From: CAYWMP01 sp964459445
GTDB taxonomy: Bacteria > Desulfobacterota > DSM-4660 > Desulfatiglandales > HGW-15
DNA length: 41,266 nucleotides
NCBI GenBank assembly: GCA_964459445.1
Contig: CAYWMP010000030.1
Location: forward strand, 1 to 41,266
Reading direction: 5' to 3'
Both the position numbers and the translations under genes were made by a program. The notes beneath the pieces were generated by a model. It was not told the origin of the DNA. It saw nothing but the letters and a program-made list of their open reading frames with translations, and ran no database searches. Shown here one piece after another: positions 7,149-14,989 of this stretch; position 1 is the first letter of the stretch; each line of letters begins with the position of its first letter.

Positions 7149-8862
7149 CCTCGACAATGAGGAGGCGGATTTCGAGAACCTTCCCGATGGAGACGGCGTG
7201 CTGGTTTTATCTCCGGACGGAAAAATCATGTCCGCCAATGTACAGGCCGAAAGGCTCCTCAGGAGGAAATTTGATCGAGGCGAACACTTCGACCTTCTTC
7301 AATTCATTAATGGCCAGTATCGACCTCATGCCGAAATGGCGCTCAAAGAGGCCTTTGAGGGTGGCACCTCAAGTTCCAATTTGGTAGCCAGGGTTTTTTT
7401 GGATTCCGGCTTCCCCGTGTCCCTTACCTTCTCCATCAACCCTCTGAGCGATAAAGATGGAGAAACGATTGGCGTCCTTCTTACCTTTCACGACAACGCA
7501 GCACTCAAAGCAGCTCCGGACATGAGAGCACAGGACCAGCTGCTGGAATATGACAATCTCTTCGAAAACCTGGCAGAGGGTGTCTTCACCATTAATACAC
7601 GCTGGCGCATCACGTCCTTTAATCAGAGGGCTCAGGAGATCACGGGATTCAACCAGCAAGAAGTTCTGGGGAAGTATTGTTGGGATATTTTTAAAAGTGA
7701 TCTTTGCCATAGCAACTGCCCTTTGAAAATCACCATGGAAACCGGTGTTGTCCGGATGGATCAGGATGTCCGCATACTGAATAAACACGGGCAGCAAAAA
7801 TCAATTCTCGTAAATACATCGGTTATCAAGAACAAAAGAGACCTTGTCGTGGGGGCCGTGGAGACCTTCCGGCCGCTTGCACAAATCTCTATTTCAGAAG
7901 CATCCCAAATTCCGTCCATCGGTGGGCAGGTGGAAATTATCGGCAAGAGCCCGGGACTCACCAAGTTATTGAGTTTTCTCCCGGATGTAGCCTTATCGGA
8001 CGCGACGGTGGTGATCGAAGGCGAATCGGGCACCGGAAAGGAGCTGATAGCCAAGGCTATCCATTACCAAAGCCCCCGATCCAAAGGCCCCTTTGTCCCT
8101 GTGAATTGCTCGGCCCTGGCCGAAACGTTGCTTGAATCGGAATTGTTCGGACATGTGAAGGCCGCCTTTACCGGCGCACTCCATAATAAGGTTGGGCGCT
8201 TCGAACTGGCAAAAGGGGGAACCCTTTTCCTCGATGAAATTGGTGAAATAAAACCTGAGATTCAGGTCAAGCTGCTTCGCGTTATAGAGGAACGCGTATT
8301 CGAACGTGTCGGAGGCACGCGGCGAATACCCATGGACACCCGAATTATCGCCGCAACAAACAAGAATCTTCTTAAAGAAGTTCGACAAGGACGGTTCCGC
8401 GAGGATCTTTTTTACCGGCTGCGTACCGTGCCTTTGTATATGCCCCCTTTGAGAGAACGCTCGTCCGACATACCCATTTTAATCGACCATTTTGTTAATC
8501 GTTTTAATAAAAGGTATGACAAGAACGTGCGTGGGGTTGACCCCAAGGTCATGGCCTTTTTTAAGCGCTATACGTGGCCGGGTAATGTTCGGGAGCTTGA
8601 GCGTACCCTTGAGTATGCCTTCGTGTTCGTCAAGGGGCCCATTATCACGACATCCCACTTACCTGAAATAGGTGAATCCCAAGGACTTGAAAAAACCTCT
8701 GAGCCACAAACCAAATTAAATCAATTCCATTGGGAGGATGAAAAAATCTCTGTCCAGAAGGCCTTGAAGAAAGCAAACGGTCGCCGTGAAATCGCAGCTC
8801 ATCTGCTTGGCATCAGCCGCACGTCCCTTTGGCGCAAAATGAAGACCCACGGGCTTTTGTAG
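7090..8862 (+). CDS. Sigma-54-dependent PAS-AAA+-FIS transcriptional activator
   Basis: The 590-residue protein is a bacterial enhancer-binding protein. Residues about 30-140 look like a first PAS-like sensor. Residues 155-265 are a PAS domain with a Cys cluster (C197, C206, C210) that could hold a cofactor or sense redox state. The AAA+ domain has Walker A GESGTGKE at 311-318, Walker B GGTLFLDEI at 376-384, and R-finger and sensor motifs. The sigma-54 contact loop reads AAFTGA at 358-363, not the usual GAFTGA. The FIS-type helix-turn-helix is at the C-terminus (REIAAHLLGISRTSLWRKM). An alternative start is the ATG at 7123, behind AAAGG. It lies between two operons that both have sigma-54-like promoters and shared GTTTCA boxes, so it is the obvious candidate for their activator. 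The signal is unknown. Confidence 0.9.
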   Translation: MKTFPLKVLTSMAEEKHPADLDNEEADFENLPDGDGVLVLSPDGKIMSANVQAERLLRRKFDRGEHFDLLQFINGQYRPHAEMALKEAFEGGTSSSNLVARVFLDSGFPVSLTFSINPLSDKDGETIGVLLTFHDNAALKAAPDMRAQDQLLEYDNLFENLAEGVFTINTRWRITSFNQRAQEITGFNQQEVLGKYCWDIFKSDLCHSNCPLKITMETGVVRMDQDVRILNKHGQQKSILVNTSVIKNKRDLVVGAVETFRPLAQISISEASQIPSIGGQVEIIGKSPGLTKLLSFLPDVALSDATVVIEGESGTGKELIAKAIHYQSPRSKGPFVPVNCSALAETLLESELFGHVKAAFTGALHNKVGRFELAKGGTLFLDEIGEIKPEIQVKLLRVIEERVFERVGGTRRIPMDTRIIAATNKNLLKEVRQGRFREDLFYRLRTVPLYMPPLRERSSDIPILIDHFVNRFNKRYDKNVRGVDPKVMAFFKRYTWPGNVRELERTLEYAFVFVKGPIITTSHLPEIGESQGLEKTSEPQTKLNQFHWEDEKISVQKALKKANGRREIAAHLLGISRTSLWRKMKTHGLL

Positions 8863-8944
8863 TCCCACTCTCACCGTTTTACCCTCCTCCTTCCCTTCGA
8901 TTGCCCTTCAATTCACGCGTTTTCATTCTTATATGAGACGGATC

Positions 8945-9076
8945 GTTTCAAAGCGTTTCAACGATAAAAACCCCTGAAACATCCAAAACAGTGAAACATG
9001 AATAAATTCCGGATAAAAAATAGCATATTCAGATAGTTAAATCATTTTGCGTTTCACATTGTTTCAGTCTTGAAAC
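8945..9076. promoter_or_regulatory. GTTTCA/TGAAAC upstream activator sites of the nuoE operon
   Basis: GTTTCA is at 8945-8950, 8955-8960, 9051-9056 and 9061-9066; TGAAAC is at 8975-8980, 8992-8997 and 9071-9076. The clearest dyad is GTTTCA-gtct-TGAAAC at 9061-9076. The boxes lie about 90-220 bases upstream of the sigma-54 promoter, ideal for an enhancer-binding protein, and an AT-rich stretch at about 9115-9160 separates them from it. One more TGAAAC lies at 9187-9192, near the expected start of transcription. Confidence 0.65.
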
Positions 9077-9163
9077 GTATTTCGAGTCCTCCCGCCTTTC
9101 TTCTAATTGGCATAGAATCATAATATTCTAATATTATCAATATGTTATGTCTTATTTCTCTCC

Positions 9164-9180
9164 TTGGCACGCCTATTGCT
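9164..9180 (+). promoter_or_regulatory. Sigma-54 promoter of the nuoE-nuoF-hoxU-hdrA operon
   Basis: TTGGCACGCCTATTGCT matches the RpoN consensus TGGCACG-N4-TTGCW at every fixed position, with ten bases between GG and GC. Transcription would start near 9191, giving a leader of about 59 bases before the GTG at 9250. Confidence 0.9.
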
Positions 9181-9249
9181 CATAAATGAAACAAAATCAA
9201 ATTATGAAAATTCATCAATTTAAGGATAATAAAAGAAAGGAAGTGTAAC

Positions 9250-9705
9250 GTGAAAGAAGAAGCCATTGATATCGATGCCATTTTAGAAAAATACCCGGGA
9301 GAACCGCGGTACCTTATTAGCCTGCTTCAGGATGTGCAGGAACACTATCAATACATTTCAGAGGAGAATATGGACCTTATTTGTGACCATGTCGGTGTGC
9401 CAAAAACCCAGGCTTGGTCTGTTGCGACCTTTTATAAATCCTTCAGTCTTGAGCCAAAAGGCGAACATGAGGTCAGGGTGTGTCTTGGCACGGCTTGTCA
9501 TCTCAAGGGGGGCGAAAGAATGGCTCAGGGTCTGGAACGTCATCTGGGCATAGAAAGGGGCCAGACGACGTCCGATATGAATTTTTCTCTGGAAACAGTC
9601 AACTGCCTTGGCGCATGCGCCTTGGCACCGGTGGTCATGATCGATGAGGATTACCTTGGCGATGCTTCCCAGCAAAAAGTCAAGAAGCATTTGAAAAAAC
9701 TCTAG
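9250..9705 (+). CDS. nuoE: NuoE-like [2Fe-2S] NADH dehydrogenase subunit
   Basis: The 151-residue protein is the 24-kDa type thioredoxin-fold subunit that carries one [2Fe-2S] cluster next to the NADH-oxidising subunit. All four ligands are visible: C78 and C83 in VCLGTACHLKGG, C119 and C123 in NCLGACALAP. The motif YISEENMDLI and the WSVATFYKSF block are typical of the family. The start codon is GTG at 9250 behind GGAAG. It is the first gene of a four-gene operon under the sigma-54 promoter at 9164. Because only NuoE, F and a short G are present and no membrane subunits follow, it belongs to a soluble NADH module, as in Bam, NADH-dependent hydrogenase or NfnAB-like complexes, not respiratory complex I. 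Confidence 0.93.
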   Translation: MKEEAIDIDAILEKYPGEPRYLISLLQDVQEHYQYISEENMDLICDHVGVPKTQAWSVATFYKSFSLEPKGEHEVRVCLGTACHLKGGERMAQGLERHLGIERGQTTSDMNFSLETVNCLGACALAPVVMIDEDYLGDASQQKVKKHLKKL

Positions 9706-9764
9706 CATTCTTCTCCCCGCAATCTGGTGGAGACCAACTATATACCCGGAAAGGGGAAGCAAAT

Positions 9765-11627
9765 ATGGATAAAATAAACACGGCTGAAGAACTCAGATCC
9801 CTGAGAGAAAATATAGAACAGGCCCAAAATGAGGATCAACCGGTTGTCAGGATATGCCTCGGTCCGGGCTGCCTGGCCCAGGGGGCAGACAAGGTCGCTT
9901 CTGCCTTCAGACAAGCGATCAAATCGAAAGATTTGTCTGTAGGTGTTCAACCCCTTGTCAAAGACACCGGCTGTCATGGGTTCTGCAAAATGGGCCCTTT
10001 GGTTAGTCTTGCGCCATCCAACCTTTTTTACACGAAGGTAACTCCGGAAGACGTTGAAGAGATAGTGGAAAAAACGCTCATCAAGGGCGAAGTCCTGGAC
10101 CGTTTGCTCTACAAAGATAACGGGACCCAATACACAGACTATGCTGATATACCCTTCTACAAACTCCAGCAAAAAATTGCCACACGCAATCTGGGCTTGA
10201 TCGATCCCTTGAGCTTTGAGGATGCTATTGCGGCCGGTGCCTACCAGGCCGCTGCCAAAGCTCTAACTTCGATGACCCCCGACGAGGTGATCGGCGAGAT
10301 CGAAAAGTCCGGTCTCAGGGGCCGCGGAGGTGCCGGATTTCCCACGGGTCGCAAGTGGCGGTCGGCCGCTACGGCCTTAAAGAAGAATCCGGGTCCGGTT
10401 TACGTGGTGTGTAACGGAGATGAAGGCGATCCCGGTGCCTTTATGGACAGGGCCATTATGGAAGGCGATCCCCATGCGGTATTGGAAGGGATGATCATCG
10501 GAGCATACGCCATCGGGGCAAACCAGGCCTTTATTTATGTAAGAACGGAGTACCCAATCGCTGTCAAGAACCTGGAGCAGGCTATCCTACAGGCACGAGA
10601 AGCCGGTTTGATTGGCGCCAATCTTCTGGGGTCCGGCTTTGATTTCGAGATTCAGATCAATAGAGGCGCGGGTGCCTTCGTCTGCGGCGAATCCACGGCA
10701 CTTTTCACATCCATTGAAGGCAGAGCGGGGGAGCCAAGGGCGAAGTATATCCGATCGGTGGAGCGCGGCCTCTGGGATCGCCCGACCGTCCTCAATAACG
10801 TTGAAACCTGGTCCAACGTACCCGTAATTATCCAAAATGGCGGTGATTGGTATGCCAAGATCGGTTCCCCTACAAGTTCAGGAACCAAGGCCTTCTCACT
10901 GGTCGGAAAAGTCAACAATGTGGGGTTGGTGGAAGTCCCCATGGGTGTGCCCCTATCAAGGATCGTTGAAGAGATCGGGGACGGTGTACCTGGAGAAAAG
11001 GCATTTAAGGCTGTTCAGACCGGCGGTCCCTCGGGAGGGTGCATCCCCTATAGTCTTAAGGATGTCTCCGTTGACTTCGACTCCTTGAAGAAGGTCGGTT
11101 CCATGATGGGCTCGGGGGGCATGATCGTAATGGACAACAGTGATTGCGTCGTGGATATCTCTCGCTATTTTCTCCGGTTCCTGGAAGATGAATCCTGCGG
11201 CAAATGCCTGCCCTGTCGATTGGGTCTCAAGGGCATGTTGGAATTCCTCGATCGTTTTGCCAGGGGTGAAGGTTCCCTGGAGGATTTGGATGAACTGGAA
11301 AGCCTGGCACGCGCGGTGCAGGATGGTTCTCTCTGCGCCTTGGGCGGCAGCGCACCAAATCCGGTATTGACCACGCTGCAGTATTTCCGGGAAGAGTACG
11401 AGGCCCACATTCTGAATCAGAAATGCCCGGCGGGCGTTTGCAAGGACCTCATTACCTACAGCATCGATCCCGAGGCGTGCACCGGTTGCATGTCCTGCGC
11501 ACGAAATTGCCCCCAGGATTGCATTAGCGGCGAAAAAAAGGAACCCCACGTTATCGATCAAAACCTCTGCATCCGATGCGGGATGTGCTTGGATTCCTGC
11601 AAATTCGGGGCAGTTAATGTTTCCTAA
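9765..11627 (+). CDS. nuoF: NuoF-like NADH-binding flavoprotein with extra ferredoxin domains
   Basis: This 620-residue subunit oxidises or reduces NAD(H) with FMN. Residues 25-90 are a thioredoxin-like [2Fe-2S] domain (C31, C36, C70, C74). The NADH site is GRGGAGFPTGRKW at 186-198 and the FMN site NGDEGDPGAFMDRA at 217-230. The 4Fe-4S motif ESCGKCLPCRLG lies near 477. The C-terminal part about 565-620 is a two-cluster ferredoxin domain (CTGCMSCARNCPQDC and CIRCGMCLDSCKFGA). This fusion is the form found in bifurcating hydrogenases (HydB) and in BamH, and is longer than the 440-residue complex I NuoF. The gene follows nuoE after 59 bases with an AAAGGGGAAG site. The ferredoxin tail suggests that it hands electrons to the HdrA-MvhD fusion at 12292. 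Confidence 0.95.
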   Translation: MDKINTAEELRSLRENIEQAQNEDQPVVRICLGPGCLAQGADKVASAFRQAIKSKDLSVGVQPLVKDTGCHGFCKMGPLVSLAPSNLFYTKVTPEDVEEIVEKTLIKGEVLDRLLYKDNGTQYTDYADIPFYKLQQKIATRNLGLIDPLSFEDAIAAGAYQAAAKALTSMTPDEVIGEIEKSGLRGRGGAGFPTGRKWRSAATALKKNPGPVYVVCNGDEGDPGAFMDRAIMEGDPHAVLEGMIIGAYAIGANQAFIYVRTEYPIAVKNLEQAILQAREAGLIGANLLGSGFDFEIQINRGAGAFVCGESTALFTSIEGRAGEPRAKYIRSVERGLWDRPTVLNNVETWSNVPVIIQNGGDWYAKIGSPTSSGTKAFSLVGKVNNVGLVEVPMGVPLSRIVEEIGDGVPGEKAFKAVQTGGPSGGCIPYSLKDVSVDFDSLKKVGSMMGSGGMIVMDNSDCVVDISRYFLRFLEDESCGKCLPCRLGLKGMLEFLDRFARGEGSLEDLDELESLARAVQDGSLCALGGSAPNPVLTTLQYFREEYEAHILNQKCPAGVCKDLITYSIDPEACTGCMSCARNCPQDCISGEKKEPHVIDQNLCIRCGMCLDSCKFGAVNVS

Positions 11628-11639
11628 AGAGGTGTCACT

Positions 11640-12278
11640 ATGAGTAAAGCCAAGAAGAAAGAGAAAAACCTGGTTAATTTCACGATTGACGGTCAAGAGG
11701 TACAGGCCGAGGAGGGTTGGACCGTCCTGGACACAGCCAGACACTACCAGATCAATATTCCGACCCTGTGCTACCATGAGGCCGTCAAACCGAGCGGTGC
11801 ATGCAGATTCTGTGTTGTTGAAGCAAGACAAGGAGACTGGTCAAAAATTGTCGCATCTTGCATGTATCCACCCTGGGAGGGACTGGAGGTTGTGACGGAT
11901 TCTGAGCGAGTAAAAAACGTGCGCCGCTGGATCCTGGAGATGCTTGTGGCGGAATGCCCTGCTTCCGATGAAATTCAGGCCCTGGCAGCCGAATACGGTG
12001 TGCATACCACCCGTTTCAATATCGATGATCCGGATGAAGAGTGTATCCTGTGCGGTCTGTGTGTAAGGGCATGTGAAGAAATTGTTGGGGTCAGAGCCAT
12101 TTCATTCGGCTCCAGGGGCGTGAGCAAACGTGTGGCTACGCCCTATATGATTCCCAACAGGGCATGCATTGCCTGCGGTACTTGCGTCTCGGTTTGCCCC
12201 ACGGGCGCGATGCAGGCACGTCTGGACAAGGTCCGGGGTGATCTCTCCGAGCGCACCGGCCATGGTTTCGCCCATTAA
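11640..12278 (+). CDS. HoxU/NuoG N-terminal-like iron-sulfur subunit
   Basis: The 212-residue protein corresponds to the N-terminal electron-relay part of NuoG (HoxU, BamI). A plant-type [2Fe-2S] domain has ligands C44, C55, C58 and C74 (PTLCYHEAVKPSGACRFC). Two 4Fe-4S clusters follow at C135/C138/C141/C145 and C176/C179/C182/C186. The His-Cys cluster normally found between them is not formed: the region around residues 100-120 has only C106 and no HxxxCxxC pattern. It therefore carries three clusters rather than four. It starts 12 bases after nuoF with a GAGGTG site and ends 13 bases before the HdrA-MvhD gene, so the four genes form a tight operon. Confidence 0.88.
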   Translation: MSKAKKKEKNLVNFTIDGQEVQAEEGWTVLDTARHYQINIPTLCYHEAVKPSGACRFCVVEARQGDWSKIVASCMYPPWEGLEVVTDSERVKNVRRWILEMLVAECPASDEIQALAAEYGVHTTRFNIDDPDEECILCGLCVRACEEIVGVRAISFGSRGVSKRVATPYMIPNRACIACGTCVSVCPTGAMQARLDKVRGDLSERTGHGFAH

Positions 12279-12291
12279 AGGAGGTTTAAGA

Positions 12292-14739
12292 ATGCAACAG
12301 GCTATGAATAGAAATCAAGGTGAGCAAGCAAAAATCGGTGTCTTCCTCTGCGAATGCGGGGGAAAGATTGGCGGCAAGGTGGATCTCAAGCACTTGAACA
12401 AACTGGTCAGCGATATTCCTTTCGTCAGTCAAGTGGAAACCCTACCCTTTACATGCACGACCCCCGGCCTGGGAGAAGTCAAGAAGGCTACAATCGAGAA
12501 TGGCCTTAATCGGGTCGTTATTGCCGGCTGCGAATATCGTACGATGATCAAAAAGTTCGAAAGAGAGTTGAAGGAACTTGGCCTGGAGGAGGGACAAATA
12601 GACATGGTCAATCTCCGAGACCATGTCGCGGCCGTCAATGGTATGGGGCCTTCCGATCTCGCCGAAAAGGGAGCAAAACTAATCAAGGCCTCTTCGGCTG
12701 GATTAGAGGCATTGATTCCCTCACCAAAGGAAAAAGTTGAATTCAAGGGTCCTGTGATGATTATAGGCGGCGGGATGGCGACCTACTCAGCAGCACAGGA
12801 GCTCTCGCGTCAAGGCGTGGAGACGATCATTGCAGTTCAAACCGAAGAGATCGAAGACGAAATCAGGATGCTCCACGAACGCTACCCCGGTGAACGCCGA
12901 AGCTACGACCGGCTCACGGAGATGATGCAGGAGATCGAGGAAAGCCCCCATATCAAAAGGATCTCGGTGGGAGAACTGGAAAAGGTGATGGGTGTTGTCG
13001 GAGACTTTAATGTCGTCTTTTCATCCGAAGACAATAAACCGCCAAGGAATTATAATGTGGGCGCCATCATTGCCGCCCTGGACGGGGAGATGCAGAACCA
13101 GGGATCTGATTTCGGGCACGATGGAAGAAGGGTGCTTTGCCACACGGAAATGGAAGAACACATCTGGCTCCATGGGGTGCCGAATCATCGGGTGGTATTT
13201 TGGATCAATGATCTGGAGACCGATAGACCCTATGCCACGCTTTCCGCCAGAACGGCCTGGAATATGGCGACCTATTTCCGTGAAAACAGCGTTCAATGCC
13301 AGGTGTCCATCCTGTACAATGATAAAATCGATCTTCCCCTGAGCGGGACCGAGCGAAGAAGAGCCAGAGAATTGAATATCCAATGGATTCCCTACGACGG
13401 AAACGTAAGACCGACAGTCCAGCAGGGCTTTATTAACTACAATGAGCCGGAGGCTCAGATGGAAAGGGAGCTAACCTGGGATCAGTTGGTCCTTTCGCCC
13501 AAAAGACATCCGGGTCTAGAGCAAATTAAGATCGCAAAGATTCTCGGTCTGCACATCCATGAGGAAGATTTCCTTGAAAGAAATCCACAAATGGTTCGAC
13601 CGGAACAGGTCGGGATCGACGAGAAATTCCTGGCAGGTTCGGCTCAACAGCCCTGTGATCTGAGGGAGACTCTACGACAAGGGCGTCGTGCAGCCCACAA
13701 GACGGCAGAGATCGCTCGACTCGCTGCAGCCGGCGAGCTTTATGCCCCGAGGATGGTTTGTACGGTGGACCAGGACAAATGCAATGGCTGTGGGCTCTGT
13801 CGAGAGATCTGTGATTGCGGCGGTATTGCCCCGGTTGACGGGCCAGGCGGAAATATACCCCGGGTTGTGGACCCGATGGTATGTACCGGTGGAGGAACCT
13901 GTGCGGCAGCATGCCCGAATACAGCCTTGATCCTGCTTAACAACACGACGGTCCAGCGAGAGGCAAGAGTGGCGGCACTGGCTTCCAGCTTAGCGGAGAA
14001 TGAGGTCATGGGCTTCGGGTGTAATTGGGGTGGGTCAGCAGCAGCGGACCATGCCGGACTAAAGGGCATGACCTATTCCGAGCGATTCTACCTCATGCCG
14101 CTTGGTTGTATCGGTCAGTTGGATCCGACAGTCCTCGGCAGGGCCTTTCTTGAAGGGGCTAACGGACTTATACTTGTCGGTTGTCCAACAGAGGAATGCC
14201 ATCACAGCTACGGCCTCGACCATACATGGAGTCGCGTCCTTTTGTTAAAAAAACTCCTTTCGGCCATCGGACTAGAACGCGATCGCATCATTCTTGCCCA
14301 TACCGACCTGAACAAGCCGGAGCAATACGTTAAGACCGTGAATAGTTTTGTGGCTATGATGGACCAGCTAGGGCCTATCAACCGGAACGCAGAGATGAAA
14401 GCGAAGATCAGAGACATGTACGATACGTTGAAAGATCCCCGTGTTCGATGGGTGCTGGGCGCCAGCCTGCGCAGGCCGTGGGAAACCACCTATCCGACGG
14501 ATCAGAGAAACGCCCTGGCCTATGATGAAACCTTGTCCGATGTGGTCACTGAGGAATTTATCCGCACGAGAGTCAGGAATCTTCTTCAGGATAAGGGCCA
14601 GTTCCTTCATCTAAACGATATCACCCTGTCTTTAAGTGAGGAAAAGCAGGAGGTTTTGAGCTGCCTGAAGGAAATGACTCGCGAAGGTATGGTATCACGG
14701 ATCTTTAAAGATCGGGTACCCTATTATTCGATGCAGTGA
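12292..14739 (+). CDS. Fused, degenerate HdrA-MvhD electron-transfer protein
   Basis: This 815-residue protein starts at the ATG at 12292 behind AAGGAGG, not at the longer upstream frame overlapping the previous gene. Residues 14-145 match the HdrA N-terminal domain (VFLCECGGKIGGKVD, FTCTTPG). An FAD motif MIIGGGMATYSAAQE is at 156-170, but the GGHM...CAACI segment and the ferredoxin motif that follow it in true HdrA are absent. A two-cluster region about 490-540 has CNGCGLCREICDCGG and the odd CTGGGTCAAACP. Residues about 565-690 resemble MvhD with altered cysteines (GFGCNWGGSAAADHAG, PLGCIGQLDP, GCPTEECHH). The tail 740-815 resembles a winged helix. It is co-transcribed with the NADH module and probably links it to the other Hdr proteins. 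Loss of core motifs suggests a structural or altered electron route. Confidence 0.82.
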   Translation: MQQAMNRNQGEQAKIGVFLCECGGKIGGKVDLKHLNKLVSDIPFVSQVETLPFTCTTPGLGEVKKATIENGLNRVVIAGCEYRTMIKKFERELKELGLEEGQIDMVNLRDHVAAVNGMGPSDLAEKGAKLIKASSAGLEALIPSPKEKVEFKGPVMIIGGGMATYSAAQELSRQGVETIIAVQTEEIEDEIRMLHERYPGERRSYDRLTEMMQEIEESPHIKRISVGELEKVMGVVGDFNVVFSSEDNKPPRNYNVGAIIAALDGEMQNQGSDFGHDGRRVLCHTEMEEHIWLHGVPNHRVVFWINDLETDRPYATLSARTAWNMATYFRENSVQCQVSILYNDKIDLPLSGTERRRARELNIQWIPYDGNVRPTVQQGFINYNEPEAQMERELTWDQLVLSPKRHPGLEQIKIAKILGLHIHEEDFLERNPQMVRPEQVGIDEKFLAGSAQQPCDLRETLRQGRRAAHKTAEIARLAAAGELYAPRMVCTVDQDKCNGCGLCREICDCGGIAPVDGPGGNIPRVVDPMVCTGGGTCAAACPNTALILLNNTTVQREARVAALASSLAENEVMGFGCNWGGSAAADHAGLKGMTYSERFYLMPLGCIGQLDPTVLGRAFLEGANGLILVGCPTEECHHSYGLDHTWSRVLLLKKLLSAIGLERDRIILAHTDLNKPEQYVKTVNSFVAMMDQLGPINRNAEMKAKIRDMYDTLKDPRVRWVLGASLRRPWETTYPTDQRNALAYDETLSDVVTEEFIRTRVRNLLQDKGQFLHLNDITLSLSEEKQEVLSCLKEMTREGMVSRIFKDRVPYYSMQ

Positions 14740-14756
14740 TTTTGCCTTCTCTCTTC

Positions 14757-14815
14757 ATTGAACCCCGACCTCACACCCTTTCTAAAAGGGCGACCAACTA
14801 AGTTACACCACCATC
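14757..14815 (-). other. tRNA-like remnant
   Basis: On the minus strand the sequence has a D-arm-like TAACTTAGTTGGT, then CCCT-TTTAGAA-AGGG, which folds as a four-base-pair anticodon-like stem with a seven-base loop (central UAG), then a T-arm start AGGTCGGGGTTCAA. The 3' half of the T-arm and the acceptor partner are missing, and the D-stem is short. It is therefore a truncated or decayed tRNA copy, or a tRNA-derived repeat, not a functional tRNA. Confidence 0.35.
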
Positions 14816-14868
14816 CGACCAAACACTTTGGGGCCGGGGCTTTTTCATCCATAGAGTATGGAAGGTGA

Positions 14869-14890
14869 ACCCGCCAGAATAATGGCGGGT
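14869..14890. terminator. Strong hairpin between convergent genes
   Basis: ACCCGCCA at 14869-14876 pairs perfectly with TGGCGGGT at 14883-14890 around a six-base loop. It lies in the 250-bp space between the convergent HdrA-MvhD and sigma-54 regulator genes, where a terminator is expected. A clear T-run is missing on both sides, so it may act differently. Confidence 0.45.
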
Positions 14891-14989
14891 AAAACCATAG
14901 AATCATGAAGTCTTTCACTTCGACATTCGATATTCCTTGTTCAATATTCTGCGGTTCAAAAAATTGGAGAGGTGAAACAGCATTGGGTT

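Noticed and set aside
12169..12291. Longer frame in front of the HdrA-MvhD fusion
   Set aside because: It overlaps the HoxU-like gene in another frame and has no family similarity; the AAGGAGG before the ATG at 12292 fixes the start.
14757..14815. Functional tRNA-Leu(UAG)
   Set aside because: No acceptor stem, no complete T-arm and no long variable arm.
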